64,000 nucleotides of DNA, taken from Alnus glutinosa (lineage: Eukaryota > Streptophyta > Magnoliopsida > Fagales > Betulaceae). The DNA lies in NCBI RefSeq assembly GCF_958979055.1, contig NC_084888.1, forward strand, positions 34,281,804 through 34,345,803. Reading direction: 5' to 3'. The translations under genes and the position numbers were made by a program. The notes beneath the pieces are model-generated. The model was not told the DNA's origin, did not search any database, and worked only from the letters and a program-made list of their open reading frames with translations. Below are positions 11,230-23,700 of the stretch, in pieces. Position 1 is the first letter of the stretch; the number at the start of each line of letters is the position of its first letter.

Positions 11230-11406
11230 TCTCTCAAACCTGCCTCGCACCCCCCGCCCCGCCCCGCACCTAACCCCCTCCCCCCCCCCGGCACCGCACG
11301 GATCTAACTCATCTTTTGCGGTTCACGGGTGGCATTTTCCAAAACCACAGGGTTGCGGGGCGAGGGCAAAAATGGCGGAAATCCGCCCCGCCCGTGCACA
11401 CCCCTA
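11230..11406. repeat. GC-rich transposon fragment
   Basis: C-rich tract followed by CGGGTGGCATTTTCC and GGAAATCCGCCCCGCCC, ending GTGCACACCCCTAG. Similar GC-rich blocks form the ends of a common plant DNA-transposon family; a related scrap is at 2565-2590. No coding content is seen. Confidence 0.45.
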
Positions 11407-11448
11407 GAATCAACCACAGATATATACACTTATATATAATAGACACCC

Positions 11449-11451
<3 letters not shown>

Positions 11452-11487
<36 letters not shown>
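11452..11487. repeat. (AT)n microsatellite
   Basis: Uninterrupted AT repeat of about 18 units within the nested insertion. Confidence 0.9.
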
Positions 11488-11489
<2 letters not shown>

Positions 11490-11776
11490 TTAAAACACAT
11501 ATATAGGTATATCTGTAACACACACATGTTCTACAACACACACAACAAAGTATTTTCCACCACACACCGATCTGAGGCGCGCGCACACACTTTTTCCTTT
11601 TCTTTCTTTCTTTCCTTCCTTCTTCAACCCACACGTATAAAGAGAGATTATTGACCATTTCTTTTATTTCTTTTCTTTTCTTTTCCTTATCTTTTTTTTT
11701 CTTCTTCTTCTTCTTGTACGCCTACTTCTTCCTCTTTTTCATTTCTTTTTCTTTTTCTTTCTTTACACTGACCAAA

Positions 11777-13098
11777 CACACACACACACACACAGCTACA
11801 AGATCAGAGAAAGGGAGAGAGACAAAGGAGCTTACCCTTGGTGAGAGTTTTTGTTCCCTTCCTCTATTCTTTACTGATTTTCTTACAGAACTAGGAGAGG
11901 GAAAGTTTTCCCTTTTGCTGGACTTGCTGTACGTGGAGGAAGAAAACAGGGAAAGATTTGAGAGAGGAGGAAGGCTTGCTTGCTGGAATGAAAGAGATGT
12001 AGAGCAAGAAGAGAATTGTAGAGAATTTCTTCAAGCTTCAGAGAGAGCTTTTGGTTTGTGAGGAATGCTCATAGCCTACGCTTCCTTTTATAGAAGACCC
12101 GAAGGGTGAGGATGATCCCAGCACAATTTCAATCTATGGACATGAGCTTTTCAGGTGTTCAATGGCAGATTCAAAGAATCAAAATCAACCAATATCACTT
12201 ATCTCTAACTAATTACCCCTTGGTTCTCAACTTAACACTAACTAAAAATTTTCCTTCGTTAATTTCCCTGTTGATTGAGTTGGATTGGGTGTTGAATGAG
12301 CTGGGTTGGGCTGAGCAAAAATCACATGAAAATGGGTTGGTCTTGGCATGGAATGGACTTGTGATCAAAAGGAAATAAAGCTGGAAAAATGGAAACTCAT
12401 GTGAACCACTACCAATTTTTATTAAATAAAAACTAGTCTAAACACACACACACAGCTACAAGATCAGAGAAAGGGAGAGAGACAAATGAGCTTACCCTTG
12501 ATGAGAGTTTTTGTTCCCTTCCTCTATTCTTTACTGATTTTCTTACAGAACTAGGAGAGAGAAAGTTTTCCCTTTTGCTGGACTTGCTTTACGTGGAGGA
12601 AGAAAACAGGGAAAGATTTGAGAGAGGAGGAAGGCTTGCTTGCTGGAATGAAAGAGATGTAGAGCAAGAAGAGAATTGTAGAGAATTTCTTCAAGCTTCA
12701 AAGAGAGCTTTTGGTTTGTGAGGAATGCTCATAGCCTACGCTTCCTTTTATAGAAGACCCGAAGGGTGAGGATGATCGCAGCACAATTTCAATCTATGGA
12801 CAGGAGCTTTGCAGGTGTTCAATGGCAGATTCAAAGAATCAAAATCGACCAATATCACTTATCTCTAACTAATTACCCCTTGGTTCTCAACTTAACACTA
12901 ACTAAAAATTTTCCTTCGTTAATTTCCTTGTTGATTGAGTTGGATTGGGTGTTGAATGAGCTGGGTTGGGCTGAGCAAAAATCACATGAAAATGGGTTGG
13001 TCTTGGCATGGACTGGACTTGTGATCAAAAGAAAATAAAGCTAGAAAAATGGAAACCCACGTGAACCACTACCAATTTTTATTAAATAAAAACTAGTC
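11777..13098 (+). repeat. 660-bp tandem duplication
   Basis: 11777-12436 and 12437-13098 are direct copies offset by exactly 660 bp. I count about 15 differences, roughly 98% identity. Each copy contains the same 90-codon open frame (12106-12378 and 12766-13038), starting MRMI.AQFQSMD. No family is recognised in it; the codon differences are mostly amino-acid-changing, so it is probably not a protein under selection. Confidence 0.9.
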
Positions 13099-13545
13099 CC
13101 TTTTAAAAACATGAGGCCTGGGCTGATGTTAATGATTCCATATGGGCTGGGTTCATAAACATGTGGGCTGCTGGGTCTTAAGAAATAGAAATGGGCCCAC
13201 AAATTATTATTGTTCAATTTTTGTCCAAATCAGGGTACCATTGTTTGTGGGTATTTTTTGGCACTAAACAGAGTCTAAAAATTATGAAATTCGGAGGGGA
13301 GCTAGAGGACTTCGAGAAGAGCGTTCTGGCTTTTGAATCGATCAAAACGGAGTTCGTTTGACCCTGTTTCCGTTGTTCCAAAGTTTAAGGTCTGTTTGAA
13401 CTTTTATTAAACTAAAACTATAAAGACTCTTTAATAAATGAATATTCATATTTATTCTTTTACCTTATTATTAGGTCATAAATTCTATTTTAAGATATAA
13501 TATTTTATATCTTAAAATCTGAGATGTTATATCTCTAAGGGAAAC

Positions 13546-16500
13546 GTGTGTACTACTGACCCAGGTAAATGCAGCACCGCCCTTTGTAGCTCCTCTTGGG
13601 ATGGGGATAGCAAATCGTGGGTGGTGGATTCTGGAGCTTTAGACCACATGACTTTTGAAGCCACAAATTTTGTTCAAACCTCTCAACCTCGGCGGATGTG
13701 TATTGCAAATGCCAACGGGGTCCTTTCCCCAGTTACTAGGGTCGACACTGTCAATTTATCACAAACTTTATCATTGACCCATTGTTTACTTGTTCCATCC
13801 CTTTCCCATAAATTGCTGTCTGTAAGCCAGGTTACTACAACCCTAAATTGTGTTGTGCTCATATACTCTACTTTCTGTTTGCTTCAGGATATTCTTACCA
13901 AGGAGATTATTGGGCGTGGTCTTAAGCGGGGGGAACTCTACTACGTGGATGATTTCAGCATGGGCAAAGCACATCACATTCATCATCCCATGGATAATAA
14001 AGAGTGACAGATTTGGCTTTGGCATCGCCGGTTTGGACATCCGTCTTTTGGTTATATGAAGAATTTATTCCCTAAATTGTTTTTCAACTTGTCCTTATTT
14101 GACATTAAATGTGAAACTTGCATTCTTCCTAAGAGTCATAGAGCTACTTACCCTTTGAGTATGAATAAAAGTAATGTTCTGTTTGCTTTAATTCACTCTG
14201 ATGTGTGGGGTCCTTCTCTACAGCCTCTGGTATTCGTTGGTTTGTGATTTTTATAGATGATTGTACTCGAATGACCTGGCTCTATTTCTTGAAACATAAA
14301 AATGAAGTACTTAGTGTGTTTCAATCATTTCAAACTATGGTTCAAACCCAATTCTCTGGGAAGATTCAGATTCTTAGATTAGACAATGGCGGTGAATATG
14401 TGAATCACCAATTTCGTACCTATTTCCAAAGTCAAGGCCTTATTCATGAAACCTCATGCCCTCAGACTCCTCAACATAATGGCGTGGCTGAGAGGAAAAA
14501 TCGTCATATTCTTGAAACTGCTCGAGCCTTACTACTAGGAGCTCATATGCCCAGTCGATATTGGGCCAATGCTGTGTCTACATCTGTGCACCTCCTAAAT
14601 TGGATGCCCTCCAAAGTGTTGAAATTCAAGACCCCACTCCATACTCTGTCGACATATGTTCCCTTACCTACAATGTTAATGATTCCTCTTGGGTTTTTGG
14701 GTGTGTTGCATTTGTCCATCTCCCAAAGAATCAGCAGACGAAACTGGATCCTTGTGCCGTCCGTTGCCTTTTCTTGGGGTATAGCTTACATCAAAAAGGA
14801 TACCGCTGTTATGATTCGACCCACAATCTCACCTATGTTACCATGGATGTCACCTTTCTAGAGACTGAACCATTCTTCCCTTCTCCAGCATCCAATTCTA
14901 CTTGTTAGGGGGAGATCCCTAATGAAGAGCATAATTGGTTAAGGTTTGACTAGACAAGACTTAATGAGGCCGAGATCCAAGTCTATGAGGAAGTGAACGA
15001 AGAAGGATCACCGAATGTGGATGTGTCCTTAGAGCATGAGACAGATTCCAGAAAGGTATCTACACCATCTGAAGCTGAAAGAGACACCCCCCACTTCCCA
15101 GTACCTGAAGGTCCATCTCCTGAGAATATCCCTGAGGTAATCTCTCCTACTATACCTCAAAACTCTAATGATATGGATATCCCTGTTGGCTATACTTTAC
15201 CTTTCAAGCATAATTGTGGCAAACCACCGAATAAATATTCCCCAGATGTTGGAGAACGAAGCTCAAAATATCCAATTGCCAATTATGTGCCCACAAAAAG
15301 GCTGTCCAAAACACTCCAGACATTCGTACATGACCTATCCCTATGCCGTGTTCCTACAGATATCCATGAAGCTCTAATAGACTCTAAGTGGACTCGGGCT
15401 GTGAAGAAAGAAATGGAGGCCTTGTTGAAAAATGAAACATGGACACTTGTTTCTTTACCCAGAGGAAAGAAGACGGTGGGGTGTAAATGGGTCTTGTCCA
15501 TCAAACACAAAGCAGATGGTTCAATAGACCGATACAAAGCAAGGCTAGTGGCAAAGGGCTATACGCAGAATTACGGCATAGATTATCAAGGGACTTTCTC
15601 ACCAGTTGCGAAATTAAACACGGTTAGAGTTTTGTTGTCTCTCGCAGCAAATTACGATTGGCCACTGCACCAGTTTGACGTAAAAAACGCCTTCTTCCCT
15701 AGTGATCTCGAGGAAGAAGTCTACATGAATGTTCTACCGGGCTACATAGCAAACTCTGACTTTGAGGTGATATGTAAATTACAACGAGCACTGTATGGAC
15801 TAAAACAATCACCTAGAGCATGGTTTGGGCGATTCAACTTGGCAATGAAGAAATATGGTTACAACCAAAGCAACTCAAACCATACACTATTTTTAAAGCA
15901 TCAACAGGGTAAGGTCATTGCCTTAATAATCTACGTAGATGACATGATCATTACAGGTGATGACTCGAAAGAAATCTCAAGACTCCAAGAGCAGTTGGCA
16001 ACTGAATTCGAAATGAAGAATCTGGGAGGACTTAAATATTTTTTGGGAATTGAAGCTACTAGATCAAAACAAGGTATATTTCTTTCCCAACAAAAATATA
16101 TCCTAGACTTGCTATCAGAGGTGGGACTACTAGAGTGTAAGCCTGCAGACACACCAATTGTCCAGAACCACAAACTTGGAGATTATCTAGACCAAGTGCC
16201 AACAAACAAGGAGAGATACCAAAGGTTAGTAGGGAAACTTATTTATCTCTCGCATACTCGCCCGGATATTGCATACGCTGTGAGCATAGTAAGTCAATTC
16301 ATGCATTGCCTAAGCGAAGATCACATGGATGCAGTGAACAGAATTCTTAGATACCTAAAGTCATCCCCGGGAAAAGGACTCATGTTCTCTAAGAATGGTC
16401 ATCTCAGAGTTGAGGGATATACAAATGCAGATTGTGCAGGGAATATATTAGGCTGAAAATCCACCTCATGGTACTTCATGTTTATTGGCGGGAATATGAT

Positions 16501-16890
16501 TACATGGAGGAGTAAGAAGCAAAACGTGGTGGCTCTATCAAGTGCTGAAGCGGAGTTCCAAGGAATGGCAAAGGGTCTTTGTGAGCTTCTTTGGCTTAAA
16601 AGGCTGCTAACAAAAATTGGTTTTGCCCCAAACTGTGAGATGGACCTATTTTGCGACAACAAGGCTGCAATTGATATTTCCCACAATCCTGTTTAACAGG
16701 ATCGAACTAAGCATGTGGAGATAGACTGACATTTTATTAAACAGAATCTTGAGGCCTAGATAATTCGGTTTCCGTTTGTCAAATCCGAGGATCAATTAGC
16801 AGATGTACTTACAAAAGCTGTATGCAGCAAGGACTTCTACAACTCACTTGACAAGTTGGGCATCAAAGATTTGTATGCACCAACTTGCGG
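13546..16890 (+). pseudogene. copia pol remnant (protease, integrase, RT, RNase H)
   Basis: Order read in broken frames: protease with the catalytic DSGA box at 13627; a stop at 14005; GAG-pre-integrase WHRRFGHPS; integrase with HSDVWGP, LRLDNGGEY and NGVAERKNRHILETAR (DDE residues present); frame changes near 14220 and 14640; a stop at 14906; RT with DRYKARLVAKGYTQ and the active-site YVDDM near 15940; RNase H with ADCAG and SSAEAEFQG, interrupted by stops at 16454 and 16694. The RT open frame (14993-16456, 487 codons) is long. Cannot encode a full polyprotein, though the catalytic residues remain. Confidence 0.93.
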
Positions 16891-16895
16891 GGGAG

Positions 16896-17124
16896 TGTTG
16901 GTGTGAGTTGTCTAGAGAGATTATAGGAAGCAGAATCCGGGATTGACAATCCCTCCATATAAGGAGCAATTGGCAATCCTGTCATAGAAGGAACAAACAT
17001 ATTTTTAGCCTTGTAATCAGCATAGCCGAGAATAGGAGGATTCAAATTCTATTTATACATGCTTATTCTTTGTAAAGAAATATAATGAAAATATGAGAGA
17101 TTTTTCTCGCCATGAATTCTGTCA
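16896..17124 (+). repeat. 3' LTR of the copia element
   Basis: 229 bp, differing from the 5' LTR at 8 positions, with the purine tract GGGGGAG at 16889-16895 just before it and the ATAGA target duplication just after. Confidence 0.95.
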
Positions 17125-17339
17125 ATAGATTCACGAACAACTATAACTACTTCACTGGAAAGTTCAACTACCTTCCTATGCAGGAACCATATTGGCCATC
17201 ATATTTTATTTCTGCTTGCAACACAAACAGTGGAGATATAGATACAATTAGGAGTGCACTGCAATTCACCATGCGAGTGCCCGAGAAGTAAGTACATCTT
17301 ATATATGGAAGAAATAAGATTTTGAAGACTTTGTTACAT

Positions 17340-18887
17340 CTATGGACCCATGTGAGCATGTTTAGGACATACCTCATTGATATCTCCTATTACTTCAACA
17401 AACTTATAGGTATACTTCCTGTCATGTGACCAGGGTGCCACCCTTTCCAAGTTGCTCCTACACTGCTGCTTTGGCTGATACAGAGGAGCCTTCACCAAAC
17501 TCCTCAAGCAAATCCCATCTGTTGTTGCTATGATTAGTGGCTCTACGGCACCTAGCTTTGTAAAATTCTCTGCCAATGAGATCTCATCCTCTTTATTTGT
17601 AAATCCCTCCAATTTAACCACTTTGAGATGTCCAAGTTCTGAATGCCTAGTGACTTTCTTTGAGTATGTAGCAGTGCTTGGCATGCAATAGCTCTTAGGG
17701 TCAATCTGAAGCAAAACATAAGAACGAGTAAACTCAGCGGCGAAACAATGCAAAATATGAGTAGCATTTTCTATTTTTCCCATAGAATAAACTTACAGTA
17801 ACAAAAAGCTGCTCTAAGGCAGGACACAGTTTTAGGAAGGAGATTAAGGCCTCACTATTATATCCTTCTGTTGAATTATCAATCCACCATAGCTTTTTCA
17901 ATTTGTAGAACTGGAAGTTCGATTGAAAATAGGAAATCGATGGCCAAATCAGTGCCTGCAACATGAACCTTATGAAGTTGTTAATGTATGATGAATAGGA
18001 AAACATAGGTTATTAGTGGTTTGTGTTACAAGCAGCACAGAATCATGAAACCTTTACTAAAAAAGGCAGAAATTACGAGGACATACCTCAAAAGTCCATT
18101 TGCATAGTGTAAGAATTTCAGCATTTTTAATCGTTAACAGAGTTGGGTCAAAATCACAACTCTTGAAGCCAATGTTGCCGGGGCCTTGTCTGAAATCTAG
18201 CATGGCATCTGTCAGGTTAAAATGATATTCGGGCCAGAGCCAAGGGAATAGACCTCGATACCAGAAAGATCTAAGTTTCAAACATCTTATATGGAAATAT
18301 TTCAATTGCAGACAATCAATAATGGTTAAGCTTTTAAGCTTTGGACTGTTATCAATTTCTAAAGCTTGTAATCCATTGCATTCAATGATTTTCAAGTTTT
18401 CAAGAAACTGAAAATGGGGAACTATAGAGGACACTGCTTCATTGGTAAGAGAGCTTACTGATTTAAGATAAAGAGTTTTAACAAAGAATGTAGAGGGACT
18501 TGGCTGGTGGGTAACCTTTTGGTGATTCAGCTCCAACAACCAATCAAACAGCTTTGGAAATTCTTGCTTCCCACTAGAGAAATCCACGTGCAGTTTATTA
18601 TTACCTGCAATGGTAGCCAGGAGGGTACTATCTTTGCCAAAGTGATATTGAAGCTTCCGGGGCTGCCTTAATGGATCAAGCTCATCAAAATGAGTTAAGA
18701 ATCCAGAAATTGCATTGGCGGCAGCTTCTATTGTTCCATGTCGCACTAAACTTGTGTTCCATAGGCCTCTCCATCGAGTAGAAAGGAAGATGGTCTCTAG
18801 TGCAGATTCAGAGGGGAGAAAGGCAATGATGCGGCAAAGGATCTCATCTGGTAAATTGCTTAGCAAATCCAATGTATTTTCCTTCAT
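17340..18887 (-). CDS. F-box protein with leucine-rich repeats
   Basis: Three exons on the minus strand, 18887-18087, 17955-17797 and 17705-17340, all joined at phase 0 by GT-AG introns, give 441 aa. The F-box lies near the N-terminus: LSNLPDEILCRIIAFLPSES followed by RWRGLW, which binds SKP1 in SCF ubiquitin ligases. The middle has LRR-like segments (FLENLKIIECNGLQALEID, LKSLTIIDCLQLKYF). The C-terminal part resembles plant F-box/FBD-LRR proteins. The target is unknown. I chose the ATG at 18887: the open frame continues 15 nt upstream but starts with TTG, and TTTTGGAACAG just upstream looks like a splice acceptor, suggesting a 5' UTR intron. The copia element sits about 215 bp downstream of the stop and may affect the 3' UTR. 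Confidence 0.85.
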
Positions 18888-18902
18888 AAATTCCTGTTCC
18901 AA

Positions 18903-20655
18903 AAAAATAGATTGGTCCTAATAGACTATGGAAAAACTATATTATATCAAAAAATTACCTTAAAGAAGAATAACATATGATAGTAGTTCTTACTTTTTCT
19001 AAGCCTTTCAGGTGTCACATTCTTTTTGTTCTGATGCTGTGGTTTATATTGGGGTTTTGGTCTTGATAATGCTTTCCTCTAAAGCTTCTTCCTCATGTTC
19101 AATTCAGCTGTCTGCTTTAAGGGGATTGTAGAATTAGGACCAATTCTATGGATTTGACTTTCTCATATATCATATCGGCTTCTAACTCACACAATCTTCT
19201 TCGATAAAGACATATTCGAATCTTTCACGTTTGTATAATATAGTATAGCCAGGGACTGTGGCAACCAATGGGGCGAAAATGAAATGGCTGTGTGGCCAAC
19301 TGGTGATTCGAGGACCCTTGGAAATACTTTAATATCTTAAGGGTGTGGATAACCAAACGGTACCTTTAATAATTGATAATAAAGTATTTGTCAAATAGAC
19401 TGTTCTAAGGCAGATCATGTCAAGAGTTGAAGATTTTTGTCTATTCTTCAGACTTGGAATTAAAGATATGGCGCCTAGAATTAAAGATATGTAGGCCATG
19501 TTTGGTCGTTTTCAACGGATCCGAATCTCAAGTAATTTTCTGCTCTGATTATTACTAATAATCCGAACAGCAATTATGAAAGAATCTTTACGAGATTTAA
19601 CTGTCCCAACAAGTAAGTAGATTGTCGGAGACCTGTTCGAACATCGCATTTACTATTTGAATTGCTAAAAATCAAAATTGCTTAGAATTCTACCCGTTTT
19701 CAACATAGTTGTTATTATTGACCTCTCAAAGAACTATGCAATAAAGACAGTGGACTTTAGGCAAACTATTCACTTTGAAATTAAAGACACAATTATGAAG
19801 AGCCTCCTTAAGGAAGGGCAGAATTTCAGGAAGGGAAATGTTTTCGTGTTACCATGATTAATTAGCGAAGCTTGTCAAATGCATTTTTGGGACCTCTTGT
19901 AGCTGGTTTGTATATACTTGTACGCAAACTAATAGGAATTAAAGAGGATCAAAATTTATGATAAATTATTAATACTAAAACATGTGATTCTGAATTATTG
20001 AAACTAAACAAATCATCAGGCTTCCTCTCAAGAAAAATAATAAGAAGAACATAACTCATTATAATTTTTAATTTTATTTTTTATATAAAAAATTAAAGAT
20101 TAAGATTATTTAAATGGTGAATAATTCCATAATAGAGTTCATAAAATCCTAACTATTATTAAATGGTTCATAATTTATATCTCGGATACAATAGCTTAAG
20201 AAAAAATTTAGAATATTTTAAGAATGATAAACGTTGACTGAATAGAAAAAGAGTCTACAAACTAATAAGATAAGAAAGTTAGAATTCATATTTTATCTAC
20301 CCAGATTCATTGATCTAAACAAAAATAAAAAATTAAAATTGATAAACAAGAAAGAGTCTACGAACCAGGGTCCAGGGGGGGAAGAATTTCATATGGAACA
20401 ACTCTGCAGGGCTTCTAGCTATGGTGAGCCAGATGGGCCGCCCAAAACCTGGGGCTCATATCCTCCATCTTCCCGTTCTCATCTGAATCATCTTTATCTC
20501 TGGGGCCTTTATAGTCTCAACTGCTAAACGACCCCACAGCTTTCGGAGTCGGAACACAAAGGGGAATTCTTGTCGTTTACGACATCCGCCACGCTGTCTG
20601 GGAAAACGGTGCGTTTCACTGCTTTTGCCCAACAAAGGAAAAAAAAACCCCAAAG
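18903..20655. other. Divergent intergenic region between F-box gene and PHIP1
   Basis: AT-rich, no recognisable coding region. The two genes point away from each other, so both promoters should lie here. Confidence 0.5.
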
Positions 20656-20679
20656 CTCTCTCTCTCTCTCTCTCTCTCT
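20656..20679. repeat. (CT)n tract in the PHIP1 5' UTR region
   Basis: CT repeat about 40 bp upstream of the PHIP1 start. Pyrimidine tracts in this position are common near plant transcription starts. Confidence 0.8.
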
Positions 20680-20720
20680 GTGTAAGAGTGTAAGCCGCCA
20701 TTGTTGTACTGTTGGGAAGC

Positions 20721-23700
20721 ATGGTTTTGTCGAACAAGAAGCTGAAGCAGAAGCTAAGAGCGGAAGTGGCCGAGTCGTTAGAGAAATCCGTGGCGGGAGA
20801 AGACCCGAGTAACGATGGACGGATAGAATCAGACCCGAATGCACAGCCCCAAGTGTCGCTGAAGCTGCTTTTGGACTCGGCGAGCCAGAGACCCAGATTG
20901 TCAAAGCGAGAGAAACGCAGAAAGGCCCCGCCTTTTCAGGGCTTGAAGGACTCTGAAGAGAATAAGGGAGGTGGGTCAGAGGGTTTGGGTGACGAGGAGA
21001 AGAAGAAGAAGAGGAGTAAGAGGAAGAGAGAGGAGGAGGAAAAGGATGGAGACTTGGGTTCAGAGGGAAATGGGGTTGTGAAGGAGGCCGAGAAATCGAA
21101 GAAGAAAAAAAAGAAAAAAAAGAATAAGAAGAATAAGGGTAAGACTGAGGAGGAGGAGGAGTGCAAAGGTGGTGAGCATGGAAGTGAAGGGCAAGTGGTC
21201 GCAGAGACAAATAGGAACGGTGACAGGTAAATTTGAGAGTAAACCCATGTGGTTATATTTGGTTTTTTTTTTTGGTTAATTTGATGGATTTTGGTTTGGT
21301 TAGGTTATAGTGTTGTTTGATTGGCATTTTGGAAGTGCTTTTGCTGCTTCAGGAAGCTATGTATGTCTTGATTCCTGCTCAATTTAGAGGAGGAAAAGTA
21401 CATTTTTGTAGTCCCAAGTGTGTTGATATTGTGTTTGAGCTGATTCTGTGATATTGGTATAAAATGGATTTGCTTTTCTGTTTGGTTTGCAAGAAAACAA
21501 GAAACTGTATCGGGGATTGCTATTTCTACTCAAAGTTTGATCCTTGCAGGAATAGTTGGAGAGACAAAGTTGGGTAGATGCTGCGAATTCATGCAAAACA
21601 TGCCAGGACATAGACTTTTTTTTTTTTTTTTTTTCTTTCTTCTTTTGTTTTTTGAATGTTATGCTTAATGTTGGTTGATATTCATGAGGTGAATAACTAA
21701 CACCCACTAAGCCAAATATGTTGGCTTTCTCAGGCCACAGTAATGAAAAAAATTATGTTTCAGACTTTCAGTATGGTGAATTGTTTTGTTCCTGTCCTCC
21801 AACGTTTTCCTGAACAAGTAAAGAATTGTTTTTGTGAATTTTTTGGGGGGGCTTTGTTTATTTAGGAAAGTTGTCTGCTTGTATAGACAATAGAGAAGGA
21901 TATTAGTTTGAAATGGAGCTGGCTTCTTTTGCTAAGGCAATGATGATGGTTTGTAGTGTTTCCCCTAGATATGTCTTCTTCTCCTAACTTTGTTCTTTTT
22001 TAATTTAACAGTCAAGCATACGAGGATGTCAGTGCAAAAGTCTATGTCGGAGGGATTCCATTTTACTCGACTGAGGATGATATTCGAAGTTACTTTGAAG
22101 GCTGTGGCACAATAACTGAAGTTGATTGCATGACATTCCCTGAAAGTGGGAAGTTCAGAGGAATTGCCATTATTAGTTTCAAGGTAAGTAATTAGTTAGA
22201 AGCCTTCCACATCTTGATCTTGATTAAGAATGTCTATTTTTTTTAGTCACGATTGTAACTTAGAAGTGATTTTTTTTCACCCTCTTCCTTATGAGTTAGG
22301 GATTGGTTGCTAAAGAATCCTAGCGAAAATGAGCTTATAAATATGAAGATATCACTTTTTGGAGATAAGCTTGTAAAGATTCTTGACTGCTGAACTGAAA
22401 CCATTAAAACTGGCCAGCCTAGAAGGGTATTTGGCCCAAATTGTGAGATCCTGGACCCCATTGGATCTATTTTCTTTTGTTCCTGAAATATGTTTTCAAG
22501 AATGAGAACAGAACACTGTCTCCGGTTAATTTCAGTACCAAATTTGTTTTTGGAAAGAAACATACTCAAAAACTATTTTCAGGAAACAAAAAACTGAAAA
22601 TTTGTTTAGCAGCCAAATTTATTTGGAATTCGAATAGCTATAGAGAGGGCCACGTCCCTGACGTTCTCTCCCCCAAAACTACCAGCCACCATACTTCCCA
22701 TGGCCCAAACAACACCGTCAAAGCACTACCAAACCAGAAAATCAAACATCACCACTGCACTTCGACACCCACACCTGAACACCATCATACAAAGCTACCA
22801 TGGGCAATACCCAACTACCACAACAAACCCACTCCTATCCACTTGACCAATTAATTACAAGCTTGTCAATCTTTTCTGCCAGTTAATTACAAATAATACA
22901 ATTCCTGATTGGCAAATGCATGTCCCACTCTAGCTTGCTTCCATGGTAGCAATCCATACCTCCAACCCTAGCAATGTGCCATAAACAGTATTTGCCTGCA
23001 AGAAACAGAATATCAACGTTACTGAAATCCATGACTGACTGTCTGTCCATCTAAATCATTTTTTTTTTTTTTTGATAAGTAATAAACCAATATCATTGAA
23101 AGCGAAAGGCACCCCTAAGTACACATGTGTGTGGCGGTCTCAGGCTCCCCCGAGGGCAGCCTTCTTCACTTGGTCTGCAGCTCTAGGCAGAATTCTTACC
23201 TTAGACAATCTTAGGAAGAGGCACATTATTATTGTGGATAGATGCTGTCTTTGCAAGAGGGATGGGGAATCAGTGGACCATATCCTTCTGCATTGCGATC
23301 TAGCCTCTTCTCTTTGGAACAACATTTTCTCCCGCTTTGGTATTTCGTGGGTCATGCCTAGGAGTGTGCTTGACTTAGTTGCTTGTTGGTGGAAGTCTGG
23401 GAGATCTGGGAGCGCTACTACATGGAAGATGGTGCCTATTTGCCTTTTTTGGTGTATTTGGAGAGAGAGAAACCTTAGGCATTTTGAGAACCTAGAGAGC
23501 TCCCTAGAGGAGGTGCTAGAGTTATTCCTCCATACCTTGTATGTCTGGTCGATGGCTTATCTGTACCCTTTATCTATCAGCTTTGCTGAATTTCTTGTTT
23601 CTTTTTCGCTTTCTAGTTAGGTGTTTCCTGTTGTATACTTCTAGTGTACGTAGGGGCGCCTTACGCTTTCAATAAAACTATCATTACTTATCAAAAAAAA

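Larger units (their letters stand above)
8483..13531 (+). mobile_element. Nested insertion splitting the copia gag and pol
   Basis: Copia homology stops at 8482 and resumes at about 13532. The insert starts TGTAACGCCTCGCATTTT and ends AAAATCTGAGATGTTATA; the ends are imperfect inverted complements (13 of 18 positions). The 5-mers outside are CCTCT and TCTCT, a possible target duplication with one mismatch. No transposase or polymerase is visible, so it is a non-autonomous element (LARD-like or TIR type), itself filled with tandem repeats and TRIM copies. Confidence 0.65.
7334..17124 (+). mobile_element. Ty1/copia LTR retrotransposon, complete ends, internally disrupted
   Basis: The element is delimited by two 229-bp LTRs (7334-7562 and 16896-17124), flanked by the 5-bp target duplication ATAGA at 7329-7333 and 17125-17129. 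The LTRs start TGTTGG and end GTCA. A primer-binding site like the initiator-Met tRNA complement follows the left LTR, and a purine tract (GGGGGAG) abuts the right one. Order is gag, protease, integrase, RT, RNase H, which defines copia. The reading frames are broken in many places, and 8483-13531 is foreign DNA. I count 8 differences between the LTRs (about 96.5% identity), so insertion is old but not ancient. It landed about 215 bp past the F-box stop codon. Confidence 0.95.

Noticed and set aside
12106-13038. Two 90-aa ORFs as a duplicated gene pair
   Set aside because: They sit in a simple 660-bp duplication within a non-coding transposon; differences are largely amino-acid changing.
20524-21210. 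228-codon ORF antisense to PHIP1 exon 1
   Set aside because: Shadow of the Lys/Glu-rich exon, giving Ser/Phe/Pro-rich text.
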